DNA of 64,000 nucleotides from Pseudomonadota bacterium (lineage in GTDB: Bacteria > Pseudomonadota > Alphaproteobacteria > Sphingomonadales > Govanellaceae), in contig QEVO01000006.1 of the NCBI GenBank assembly GCA_003577275.1, positions 102,960 through 166,959 of the forward strand, in the 5' to 3' direction. Of the stretch, positions 6,714-15,600 are shown piece after piece; the stretch's first letter is position 1; the number at the start of each line of letters is the position of its first letter. A model generated the notes under the pieces. It did no database searches and had not been told where the DNA came from. It saw only the letters and a list, made by a program, of their open reading frames with translations. Made by a program: the position numbers and the translations under genes.

Positions 6714-8228
6714 ATGGCGGCGACGATAGTCCCCTTATGCAAGTTCGTGCATGAGGCGCAACGGGAGCGGGGGCTGGCCATGCTGTGTTCCGGCCCCGGT
6801 GGCGATACCTATGCCGACGCCTACCGGCGACAGAACGGCATCGTCGATGCCGCCTGGCGGGCGGTTACCGTGGTTGCCGATCTTTCCGACGATCATATCG
6901 AACAGGTCAGCGGGCTGATGCCCGAGCTGGCGCGGCGGCGGGCGGGCGTGCTCAAGGGCAAGGCCGAAACCGGCGACCTGATAGCCTTCTACAGCCGGTC
7001 GCTGATCGAGCCGGCGCTGGAGGCGGCCGCGGTCGCCGCCACCCTCGACCCCTTGAATGACCCGTCGCGGGTCAGCGCTTTTGTTAATCTTCTCAAATGG
7101 AAAGAGCGGGTAGGCCAGGTCCGGGCGGTGGGCGCCGCTCCGGGCGAGGATGGCCCGGCGGTGTGTGATCGCGCCAATCGCCTCAAACCCATCGTCGCCG
7201 AATTGAAGGCCTATGAGCGGACGTTTCTCGCTCTTTGCGGCCCAGCTCAGCGCCAGCATTACGATAGCATGGTCGGTCGGGCGCCGGAGGCGCGCCGGGT
7301 CAATGCCATCGAGGGCGCCATTGTTGGCGGCGACAGCGCGGAAGAACTTAAAAAGGCCTCCCCCGAAGCTTGGTTTGACCTCATCAGCACCAAGATGGAT
7401 ATGCTGCAGCAGGTAGTGCTGTATTTCGCCGATAATCTGGCGGTGGCGGCAGATGGGCCCAACTGCCGGGTGGTGCCGCGGCTGCCGGCGGAAATACAGG
7501 CCCGTCTCGGGGTGATTTGCGATTCGCCGCTGTTCGCCGGCTTGAGCGAGCAGGCGCTGGGGGAAATTTTATCCCAGGGACGCATCGTCAGCCATCCCCG
7601 CGGCGCGGTCATCTTCCTTCATGGCGAGCCGGTGGAGCGGTTCTATCTGGTGCTGCAAGGCTGGGTGAAGCTGTTGAAGGGCAACGCCGAAGGCGAGGAA
7701 TCGGTGTTCGAGGTGCTGACCACCGGCGACGGCTTTCCCGATACGGTGATTTTCAAGGACGCCATCTACCCGGTCACCGCCCAGGCGGTGGAGGCCGTGG
7801 AGCTCTTGTCGCTGCCCGCCTCGGTGGTGCGCGAGCGGGTCAAGAACGACCAGGAATTCGCCCTCAACATGCTGGCGGCGGCGGCCAACCGCTCCAAGGC
7901 GCTGATCAGTCAGTTCGAACAGTTGACCTTGAAAAAGGTGACGGAGCGGGTGGGGCGGTTCCTCTTAAAGCAGTTCATCGCCGCCGGCGACAGCCGCACC
8001 ACCCTTGAGTTGCCGCTGGAGAAATCGGTGATCGCCTCCTATCTCGGCATGAAGCCCGAGACCTTTTCGCGCACCTTGCAGGCATTGCGGGAGGAGGGGA
8101 TCGACATCAACCGCAACGTGGTGACGCTGCCGGATACCTTCGCGCTGTGCACCTATTGCGATGTCGACTTGGCCACCACCTGCTTTCGTAAATCCTGCCC
8201 CGAATGTCCGTTCCATAACGAGACCTAA
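6714..8228 (+). CDS. NIT-domain/Crp-Fnr fusion transcription regulator (candidate nitrate/nitrite sensor)
   Basis: This 504-aa protein joins a sensing region to a complete Crp/Fnr regulator. Residues 1-240 resemble the nitrate/nitrite-sensing NIT domain: VHEAQRERGLAML early on, and LLKWKERVGQVRAVG about 110 residues later, the two signature helices. Residues 270-385 are a cyclic-nucleotide-binding-type barrel (LFAGLSEQALGEIL, then GAVIFLHGEPVERFYLVLQG). Residues 400-475 are the winged helix with MKPETFSRTLQALREEG. The C-terminal 25 residues hold five cysteines (CTYC, C, CPEC spacing), an unusual possible metal site. ATG 6714 is chosen over TTG 6693 because GAGGGA lies just upstream. It is probably the direct activator of the nitrate genes. 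Confidence 0.82.
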   Translation: MAATIVPLCKFVHEAQRERGLAMLCSGPGGDTYADAYRRQNGIVDAAWRAVTVVADLSDDHIEQVSGLMPELARRRAGVLKGKAETGDLIAFYSRSLIEPALEAAAVAATLDPLNDPSRVSAFVNLLKWKERVGQVRAVGAAPGEDGPAVCDRANRLKPIVAELKAYERTFLALCGPAQRQHYDSMVGRAPEARRVNAIEGAIVGGDSAEELKKASPEAWFDLISTKMDMLQQVVLYFADNLAVAADGPNCRVVPRLPAEIQARLGVICDSPLFAGLSEQALGEILSQGRIVSHPRGAVIFLHGEPVERFYLVLQGWVKLLKGNAEGEESVFEVLTTGDGFPDTVIFKDAIYPVTAQAVEAVELLSLPASVVRERVKNDQEFALNMLAAAANRSKALISQFEQLTLKKVTERVGRFLLKQFIAAGDSRTTLELPLEKSVIASYLGMKPETFSRTLQALREEGIDINRNVVTLPDTFALCTYCDVDLATTCFRKSCPECPFHNET

Positions 8229-8249
8229 AATCCCGCCTTTATCGCCGAC

Positions 8250-8289
8250 TTGATCTTAAACAAGTGATCGCGCGGCTTTTCCCGATAAG
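8250..8289 (+). promoter_or_regulatory. FNR-type promoter of mobA
   Basis: TTGAT-CTTA-AACAA at 8250-8263 matches the FNR-type dyad with one mismatch in the second half. A GATAAG hexamer at 8284-8289 lies about where a class II promoter needs its -10 (centre to start 41.5). It is weaker than the boxes at 5274 and 9801. Confidence 0.5.
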
Positions 8290-8327
8290 CGTCAAACTGG
8301 GGAAGAGTGTTCTATTTGGGGCGCAAA

Positions 8328-8951
8328 ATGCACGATCGCAGCGATCTGAATTCCCAGAAAGACGCGCCGGGCGCGTTCGGCATTCTGCTGTTGGCCGGCG
8401 GCCGTTCGCGGCGCATGGGCTGCGACAAAGCTCAGCTCTCCTACCACGGCCGGCCCTTGATCGAGCACATGCAGCGGCGGCTGGACGCCATGGGCCCGGC
8501 GCGCCTGGTCATCGGCGGCCGTTTGCCGGGGCTGCGCGATCTGGTGCCTGATGGCGGACCGGTGGCTTCGATCTGCGCGTTGGCTCAGAACCTGGCGCTC
8601 AGCGGCGGGCTTGAGCAGTGGCTTATCGTGCCGGTGGATATGCCGCTTCTGGCCCCGGATCTGCTCTTCAGGCTGCTCTCAGATCCGGCGCCCGCCGCTT
8701 ATTTTATCGCCCATCCCTTGCCGGCGGCGCTGCGGCTCGACAACGATGTTAAAGCATTTCTGAAAGTCGCGGCGCGGGACTTGAAGGCGGGACGAGGGGT
8801 GCCGGTCAAGCGCCTGTTGGCGGCCGTCAAGGCCAGCGCCGTCATGCCCACCGCCGAGGAGGTGGGCAAGCTATTGAACATCAATACGCCGGAGGAATGG
8901 GCGGCGCTGCTGTCCCGGGAAGAGGGCATTAATACGCAGGGTCGTCGATAA
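8328..8951 (+). CDS. mobA: Molybdenum cofactor guanylyltransferase
   Basis: MobA links GMP to molybdopterin to make the guanine dinucleotide cofactor needed by nitrate reductase NarG. The N-terminal motif LLLAGGRSRRMGCDKA is the nucleotide-binding signature. GGPVASICAL, VPVDMPLLAPDLL and a C-terminal LLNINTPEEW complete the family pattern. ATG 8328 follows a TTGGGG ribosome-binding region; GTG 8307 would add seven residues and is less likely. The gene lies between two Crp/Fnr regulators just upstream of narK-narGHJI, so cofactor supply is probably co-regulated with the enzyme. Its last 23 bases overlap the end of the opposite-strand regulator gene. Confidence 0.88.
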   Translation: MHDRSDLNSQKDAPGAFGILLLAGGRSRRMGCDKAQLSYHGRPLIEHMQRRLDAMGPARLVIGGRLPGLRDLVPDGGPVASICALAQNLALSGGLEQWLIVPVDMPLLAPDLLFRLLSDPAPAAYFIAHPLPAALRLDNDVKAFLKVAARDLKAGRGVPVKRLLAAVKASAVMPTAEEVGKLLNINTPEEWAALLSREEGINTQGRR

Positions 8952-9627
8952 GCGGGATTGGCTTGGCGATGGTTTCCAAGCCGGCGATATCCGACAACTG
9001 AATGTCTCTGCCCGTCACCTTGACGCCATGGGCGGCCAGCGCTCCGAAGGAGCGGGACAGATTTTCCGAAGTCATGCCCAGAAGGGAGGCCAATGTTTGC
9101 TTCTCGGTGGGCAGCGTGAGGTTGCCGGTAGCGCCCTGAGTTTGATGTTCCTGCAGCAGGTAGTTGGCCAACCGCTCGATGGCGGTGCGCAACTTTTGAT
9201 TGTTCAGCGCCTTCATGGTCCGGCGATAGGCCGACGCCAGTTCAAGGGCAAATGCTTTGGCGAAAGCAGCATCGCCGGCAAAGGCGGCGCGCACGCTTTC
9301 TCCCGGGATCATCAACACGCGGCTCTGCTCCACCGTTCTGGCCGACAGCAGATAATTGCCGTCGCGCAAAACCGCGGCGGCGGCGAAGGACGAAACCGGA
9401 CGGACAATGGCCGCCGTGCTCTGTTTAGGCCCGGCATTGGCGAAAAGCTCGATGCAGCCTTCCAGAACGACATAGAAAAAGTCCGCCGGCTGATCTTCGC
9501 TAATCAGCTCGACCTGCGCCGGGAAGCGCTGAAGAAAACTGGCCTGGAGCAGCTTCTCAACTGTCATCTCGCTCGCTCCCGCGAATAACGGGAGAGTGCG
9601 AACGAGGGGAGCATCCTCCTGGCGCAT
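8929..9627 (-). CDS. Crp/Fnr family regulator without Fe-S cysteines (DNR/NnrR-like)
   Basis: This 232-aa protein has a sensor barrel (LFAGASEMTVEKLL, ADFFYVVLEGCIELF) and a winged helix with TEKQTLASLLGMTSENLSRSF. The E-x-x-SR spacing in the recognition helix is the FNR-type reader of TTGAT half-sites. It lacks the N-terminal cysteine cluster of FNR, so it is unlikely to sense oxygen through Fe-S and is closer to DNR/NNR nitric-oxide responders. That sensing role is inferred. ATG 9627 is chosen over the longer frame from 9699 because a perfect FNR-type box lies inside that extension. The gene diverges from narK, and both promoters carry such a box, suggesting mutual or autoregulation. Confidence 0.82.
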   Translation of the reverse strand: MRQEDAPLVRTLPLFAGASEMTVEKLLQASFLQRFPAQVELISEDQPADFFYVVLEGCIELFANAGPKQSTAAIVRPVSSFAAAAVLRDGNYLLSARTVEQSRVLMIPGESVRAAFAGDAAFAKAFALELASAYRRTMKALNNQKLRTAIERLANYLLQEHQTQGATGNLTLPTEKQTLASLLGMTSENLSRSFGALAAHGVKVTGRDIQLSDIAGLETIAKPIPLIDDPAY

Positions 9628-9663
9628 GGGTGATTCTCTTAAGCCTACCTGAGCAAAGGTTAC

Positions 9664-9677
9664 TTGATATTTATCAA
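9664..9677 (-). promoter_or_regulatory. Perfect FNR-type box upstream of the DNR-like regulator
   Basis: TTGAT-ATTT-ATCAA is a perfect consensus dyad, centred 43.5 bases upstream of the A of ATG 9627. A class II start would fall two bases before that ATG, and the -10 region would hold only TAAGAG, a poor match. The site may therefore activate from a slightly different start, or repress. Confidence 0.72.
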
Positions 9678-9800
9678 GCGGTTTATTTTTGTGTGTCAAT
9701 CCATAGCAAGGAAGCTAGCAAGAAACAACAAAAACAGCCCCGGGTAACCGGCTTTTCAACGTTTTTAAGCTCGAAAATCAGCCATCTGCCGCCGCCTGGC

Positions 9801-9842
9801 TTGACCCTCATCAAGTGAAGGCCATGCAACTTTGGCGATAAT
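9801..9842 (+). promoter_or_regulatory. FNR-type class II promoter of the narK-narGHJI operon
   Basis: TTGAC-CCTC-ATCAA at 9801-9814 has its centre at 9807.5. The predicted class II -10 window is 9837-9842, which reads GATAAT. Transcription should start near 9849, which fits the narK start at 9898 and rules out starts before 9849. Confidence 0.8.
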
Positions 9843-9897
9843 GCGGACCATGACGATCCGGCGCTCTTGCCGGCTCTCGTCCCATATGAGGTTGACC

Positions 9898-12636
9898 ATG
9901 CATCATCTCGACAAGGTGACATCAAGCGATCAGAACCGCGTGCTTGGCATGAGCACGCTGGCCTTCACGGTATGTTTTGCCGTGTGGACAATTTTTTCCA
10001 TCATCGGGATACGGATTAAGGATGAGCTCGGCTTATCGGAAACCGAATTCGGCTTGCTGGTCGGTACGCCGATCCTGACCGGTTCGCTGGTGCGAATTTT
10101 CCTTGGCATCTGGACCGATCAGTATGGCGGCCGCATCGTTTATACCCTGGTCATGCTCTTTGCCGCGTTGGCGACTTTTTTATTATCCTATGCCGACACC
10201 TACGAGATGATCCTGCTGGCGGCCTTGGGCGTCGGCCTCGCCGGCGGCTCGTTCGCCGTCGGCATCGCTTACGTCTCCAAATGGTACCCTAAGGAAAAGC
10301 AGGGAACGGCGCTCGGCATCTTCGGCGTCGGCAACGTCGGCGCGGCGGTGACCAAGTTCATCGCGCCGTTCGTGCTCGTGGCGTACGGCTGGACGACGGT
10401 GGCGCAGGTGTGGGCGGCGGCGTTGGTGGTCATGGCGGCGATCTTCTGGATCACCACCAAGGATGACCCGGAACTGGTGGCGCGCCGGGAAAAAGGCGAA
10501 AAGGCGCGCGGCACGCTGTTGCAGCTTGAACCGTTAAAGAAACAGCAGGTATGGCGCTTCGCGCTTTATTATTTCTTTGTGTTCGGCGCCTTCGTGGCGT
10601 TGGCGCTGTGGCTGCCGCGTTACCTGATCGGCGTCTATAATGTGGATATCAAGACGGCGGGCATGCTCGGCGCCCTCTACTCCATACCGGCGAGCCTGTT
10701 TCGCGCCTATGGCGGCCATCTCTCCGATCGCTTCGGCGCGCGTAAAGTAATGTACGCGACGTTCGGCGTCTCTCTCGTCTGCCTGTTCATGCTGTCTTAT
10801 CCCAATACCGACTACGTCATTCACGGCATACGCGGCGACATCACTTTCTCCACCAGCATGGCGCTGGCGCCGTTCATCGTTACGGTATTCGTTCTCGGCT
10901 TTTTCATGTCGCTGGGCAAGGCGGCAGTCTATAAGCACATCCCCGTCTATTATCCCGAGCACGTCGGCGCGGTCGGCGGCCTTGTGGGCATGATCGGCGG
11001 CCTGGGCGGTTTCATATTGCCCATCCTGTTTGGCGCCATGAACGATCTGACCGGCATTTGGACAAGCTGTTTCGTGCTGCTTTTTGCCATTGTCGGCGTG
11101 GCGACGGTGTGGATGCACATTGCCGTGCGCCAGATGGAGCGCGAAGCTACAGGCGCGGAACTGGCGCAACTACCGCAATTTCCAGAACTGCGGGAAATTC
11201 ACGAGCCCAAAAAGCATGCGGCGGCGTCGCCCATCGTGCTTACCGATTGGCGGCCCGAGGATGAAGCGTTCTGGGAGGAGAAGGGCCGGCGCATCGCGCA
11301 ACGGAACCTGTGGATATCGATCCCCTGCCTGCTGCTGGCCTTCTCGGTATGGATGGTGTGGAGCGTGGTGGTGGCGAAACTGCCCTCCATCGGCTTTAAC
11401 TACACCACCGATCAGCTTTTCTGGCTGGCGGCGCTGCCGGGGCTATCGGGAGCGACGCTCAGGATCTTCTACTCCTTCATGGTGCCGATCTTCGGCGGCC
11501 GTCTGTGGACGACCATGAGCACGCTGTCGCTGTTGATCCCGGCGTTCGGCATCGGCTATGCGGTGCAAAATCCCAACACGCCGTATTTCCTGTTCCTGGT
11601 GTTGGCGTTGCTGTGCGGCTTCGGCGGCGGCAACTTCGCGTCGTCCATGGCCAACATCAGCTTCTTCTTCCCCAAGAGCCAGAAGGGCAACGCGCTGGCC
11701 TTGAATGCGGGTCTCGGCAATGCCGGCGTCAGCATCATGCAGTTCGCGGTGCCGCTGGTGATCACCGCCAGCATCTTCGGCGCGATCGGCGGCGCACCGC
11801 AAGAAGCAGCGGACGGCACGAAATTATGGCTGCAGAACGCCGGCTTCATCTGGGTGCCGTTTCTCATTCTTTCGGCGGCCCTCGCCTGGTTCGGCATGAA
11901 CGACATCGCTGCGGCCAAGGCTTCGTTCTCCGAGCAATCGGTGATCTTCCAGCGCAAGCATAACTGGATCATGTGCTGGCTTTATACCGGCACCTTCGGT
12001 TCTTTCATCGGCTATTCGGCGGGCTTTCCGCTGCTGGCAAAGACGCAGTTTCCCGATATCAATTCGCTGAAGTACGCCTTCCTCGGGCCCTTGATCGGCG
12101 CACTGTCCCGCGCCGGAACGGGGTGGATTTCCGACAAGTTCGGCGGCGGCCGTGTCACCTTCTGGGTCTTCATCATGATGATCGTAGGCGTCGCCGGCGT
12201 GCTTTACTTCCTCGGCATCAAGGATCAGCCGGGCGCGTTCTGGGGCTTCTTCGCCATGTTCATGGTGCTGTTCTTCGCCGCCGGCGTCGGCAACGCCTCG
12301 ACCTTCCAGATGATCCCCATCATCATGCGCAAGGAAATGAGCCGCCTGATGCCGCGCTCCACCGAGGCGGAACGCTTGCGCCATGCCGAGAAGGAGTCGG
12401 CGGCGATCATCGGCTTCACCTCGGCCATCGCCGCTTATGGAGCATTCTTCATCCCCAAAGCTTACGGCACGTCCATCGCCGCAACAGGCAGTCCCGAGGG
12501 CGCGCTGTGGGGATTCCTGCTCTTTTATGTAACCTGCGTGCTGGTGACATGGTTCGTCTACACCCGGCGCGGCGGCATGCTCTATGACATTGAGCACAAA
12601 CGCAGCGGCGCAGCCGCACCGCAATTCGCACAGTAA
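9898..12636 (+). CDS. narK: Fused NarK1-NarK2 nitrate/nitrite transporter
   Basis: This 912-aa inner-membrane protein consists of two major-facilitator halves, about residues 1-430 and 460-912, with roughly 24 membrane helices in total. Each half carries a glycine-rich nitrate signature: GLGVGLAGGSFAVGIAYVS with GVGNVGAAVTKF in the first, and LLCGFGGGNFASSMANIS with ALNAGLGNAGVS in the second. Fusions of this kind are known in Paracoccus, where one half is thought to act as nitrate/proton symporter and the other as nitrate/nitrite exchanger. ATG 9898 has GAGG six bases upstream and lies after the predicted transcription start. narG follows after 11 bases. Confidence 0.93.
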   Translation: MHHLDKVTSSDQNRVLGMSTLAFTVCFAVWTIFSIIGIRIKDELGLSETEFGLLVGTPILTGSLVRIFLGIWTDQYGGRIVYTLVMLFAALATFLLSYADTYEMILLAALGVGLAGGSFAVGIAYVSKWYPKEKQGTALGIFGVGNVGAAVTKFIAPFVLVAYGWTTVAQVWAAALVVMAAIFWITTKDDPELVARREKGEKARGTLLQLEPLKKQQVWRFALYYFFVFGAFVALALWLPRYLIGVYNVDIKTAGMLGALYSIPASLFRAYGGHLSDRFGARKVMYATFGVSLVCLFMLSYPNTDYVIHGIRGDITFSTSMALAPFIVTVFVLGFFMSLGKAAVYKHIPVYYPEHVGAVGGLVGMIGGLGGFILPILFGAMNDLTGIWTSCFVLLFAIVGVATVWMHIAVRQMEREATGAELAQLPQFPELREIHEPKKHAAASPIVLTDWRPEDEAFWEEKGRRIAQRNLWISIPCLLLAFSVWMVWSVVVAKLPSIGFNYTTDQLFWLAALPGLSGATLRIFYSFMVPIFGGRLWTTMSTLSLLIPAFGIGYAVQNPNTPYFLFLVLALLCGFGGGNFASSMANISFFFPKSQKGNALALNAGLGNAGVSIMQFAVPLVITASIFGAIGGAPQEAADGTKLWLQNAGFIWVPFLILSAALAWFGMNDIAAAKASFSEQSVIFQRKHNWIMCWLYTGTFGSFIGYSAGFPLLAKTQFPDINSLKYAFLGPLIGALSRAGTGWISDKFGGGRVTFWVFIMMIVGVAGVLYFLGIKDQPGAFWGFFAMFMVLFFAAGVGNASTFQMIPIIMRKEMSRLMPRSTEAERLRHAEKESAAIIGFTSAIAAYGAFFIPKAYGTSIAATGSPEGALWGFLLFYVTCVLVTWFVYTRRGGMLYDIEHKRSGAAAPQFAQ

Positions 12637-12647
12637 ACGAGGGCGTC

Positions 12648-15600
12648 ATGAGTCATCTCTTGGATCGTTTGAACTTTTTCGCCAAGCGCGAGGTCGGCGC
12701 TTTTTCCGACGGACATGGCGTCACCACCGAGGAAGACCGCACCTGGGAGGACGGTTATCGCAAGCGTTGGCAGCATGACAAGATCGTCCGCTCCACCCAC
12801 GGCGCCAACTGCACCGGCTCGTGCTCGTGGAAGATCTATGTCAAAGGCGGCATCGTCACCTGGGAGACGCAGCAGACGGACTATCCGCGCACCCGCCCCG
12901 AGCTGCCCAACCACGAGCCGCGCGGCTGCGGCCGCGGCGCCAGCTATAGCTGGTATCTCTATTCGGGAAATCGGGTGAAGTATCCGCTGGTGCGCTCGCA
13001 ATTACTCAAGCTGTGGCGGCAGGCGCGCGTCACCTTGCCGCCGGTGGCGGCGTGGGCTTCCATCGTCAAGGATCAGAAGAAACGCGACTCTTATACTAAA
13101 AAGCGCGGGCTGGGCGGTTTTGTGCGCGCCGACTGGGATGAGGTGAATGAAATCGTCGCCGCCGCCAACGCCTATACGATTAAGGATCATGGTCCCGACC
13201 GTATCATCGCTTTCTCGCCCATTCCGGCGATGTCCATGGTGTCCTATGCGGCGGGCTCGCGCTATGTCTCGCTGCTGGGCGGCGTGTGCATGTCGTTCTA
13301 CGATTGGTATTGCGATCTGCCGCCATCGAGCCCCATGACCTGGGGCGAACAGACCGACGTACCGGAATCCGCTGATTGGTATAACGCCGGGTTCCTTATG
13401 CTGTGGGGCTCCAACGTGCCGCAGACCCGCACGCCCGACGCCCACTTTTATACCGAGGTGCGCTATCGCGGCACCAAGAGCGTGGTGGTCTGCCCCGACT
13501 ATTCGGAAGCGGCGAAGTTCGCTGATCTGTGGCTCAACCCCAAGCAAGGCACCGATGCGGCGCTGGCCTTGGCCATGGGCCATGTGATCTTGCGCGAATA
13601 TCATCTCGACCGTCAGGCCGGCTACTTCGAGCGCTACGCCCGGCAATACACCGATATGCCGATGCTGGTGCGGTTGGTCAAGCGCGGCAACGATTATGTG
13701 CCGGAGCGCCTGCTGCGCGCCGCCGACTTCGAGGGTGCGTTGGGGGAGAGCAACAACCCCGAATGGAAGACGGTGGCGGTTGACGGCAAGACCGGCGCCA
13801 TCGTCGCGCCGCAAGGCTCGGTGGGCTTCCGCTGGGGCGAGCAGGGCAAATGGAACCTGGAAGAAAAGGACGCCGCCGGCAATGAGGTGTCGCTGCGGCT
13901 GACCAACATTCTCGACGATGATCATGACGATGTGGTCGATGTGGCGTTCCCTTACTTCGGCAACCGCGAGCATGATTATTTCGAGGGCACGGATCATCCC
14001 GATATCCTGTTGCGCAAGGTGCCGGTCAAGGCGCTGAAATTGAAGGATGGCGACTCGCTGGTCGCCACCGTGTTCGATCTTTTCGTCGCCAATTACGGGC
14101 TTGATCGTGGGCTGGGCGGCGAAAACGTCGCCGCTTCTTACGACGATAACGTGCCCTATACGCCGGCCTGGGCGGAGCGCATCACCGGGGTGCCGCGCAA
14201 TCATATCGTGACGGTGGCGCGGGAATTCGCCTCCAACGCCGAGAAGACCCATGGCAAATCCATGGTCATCATCGGCGCGGCGATGAACCACTGGTATCAC
14301 ATGGACATGAACTATCGCGGCGTCATCAATCTGTTGGTGATGTGCGGCTGCATCGGCCAATCGGGCGGCGGCTGGTCGCATTACGTGGGCCAGGAGAAGC
14401 TGCGGCCGCAATCGGGCTGGCTGCCGCTGGCCTTCGGGCTGGATTGGAGCCGCCCGCCGCGCCAGCAGAACTCCACCTCGTTCTGGTATGCGCATACCGA
14501 TCAATGGCGGTACGAGACTTTAGAGGCGTCGGAGATTCTGTCGCCCACTGCGCCGGAAGGGCCGTGGGACGCCGCGATGATTGATTTCAACGTCCGCGCC
14601 GAACGCATGGGCTGGCTGCCGTCCGCGCCGCAACTGGAGACCAATCCGCTCGATATCGCCAAGGCGGCGGCCAAGGCCGGGCAGGAGCCCAAGGATTATC
14701 TGGTCTCGGCGCTTAAATCCGGCGAGGTCAAACTGTCCTGCCATGATCCCGACAATCCCAAGAACTGGCCGCGCAATATGTTCGTCTGGCGCTCCAATAT
14801 TCTGGGTTCGTCGGGCAAGGGCCATGAGTATTTCTTAAAGCATCTCCTGGGTACCTCGCATGGCGTGCAGGGCAAGGATCTGGGCGGCATGGGGATCGCC
14901 AAGCCCAAGGATGTGGTGTGGCATGATGAGGCGCCGGAAGGAAAACTGGATCTGCTGGTGACCATCGACTTTCGCATGTCCACTACCTGCGTTTATTCCG
15001 ACATCGTGCTGCCTACCGCGACGTGGTACGAAAAGAACGATCTGAATACCTCCGACATGCACCCCTTCATTCATCCCTTGACCGCCGCGGTCGATCCGGT
15101 GTGGGGCGCCAAGAGCGATTGGGAAATCTACAAAGGCTTTGCTAGTAAGTTTTCCGAGATCGCGCCGGAAGTGCTGGGGGTGGAGAAAGATACGGTGTTG
15201 ACGCCTATCCTCCACGACACGCCGGCGGAAATCGCCCAGGCGCTGGACGTCAAGGATTGGACAAAAGGCGAGATTGAAGCCATTCCCGGCAAAACCATGC
15301 CGCAGATCACCGTGGTCGAGCGCGATTATCCCAATCTTTATAAGCGCTTCACCGCCTTGGGCCCGCTGATGACCAAGATCGGCAACGGCGGCAAGGGCAT
15401 GGCGTGGAATACCGAACACGAGGTAGAGCTTCTAAAAGGCTTGAACGGCGTGGTCGATGACGAGGGACCGAGCAAGGGCTTGGCTCGCATCGAGACCGAT
15501 ATCGATGCGGCGGAAGTGATCCTCATGCTGGCGCCGGAAACCAACGGCGAGGTGGCGGTCAAGGCTTGGGAATCTCTGTCGAAATTCACCGGCCGCGAGC

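Noticed and set aside
9628..9699. Longer N-terminus for the DNR-like regulator
   Set aside because: The added 24 codons contain a perfect FNR-type box, so they are regulatory DNA; ATG 9627 fits the family length.
9832..9897. Upstream TTG or ATG starts for narK
   Set aside because: They lie at or near the predicted -10 and transcription start; ATG 9898 has GAGG six bases upstream.
13002..14504. 500-codon open frame opposite narG
   Set aside because: Histidine- and arginine-rich shadow of the sense codons, no recognisable domain.
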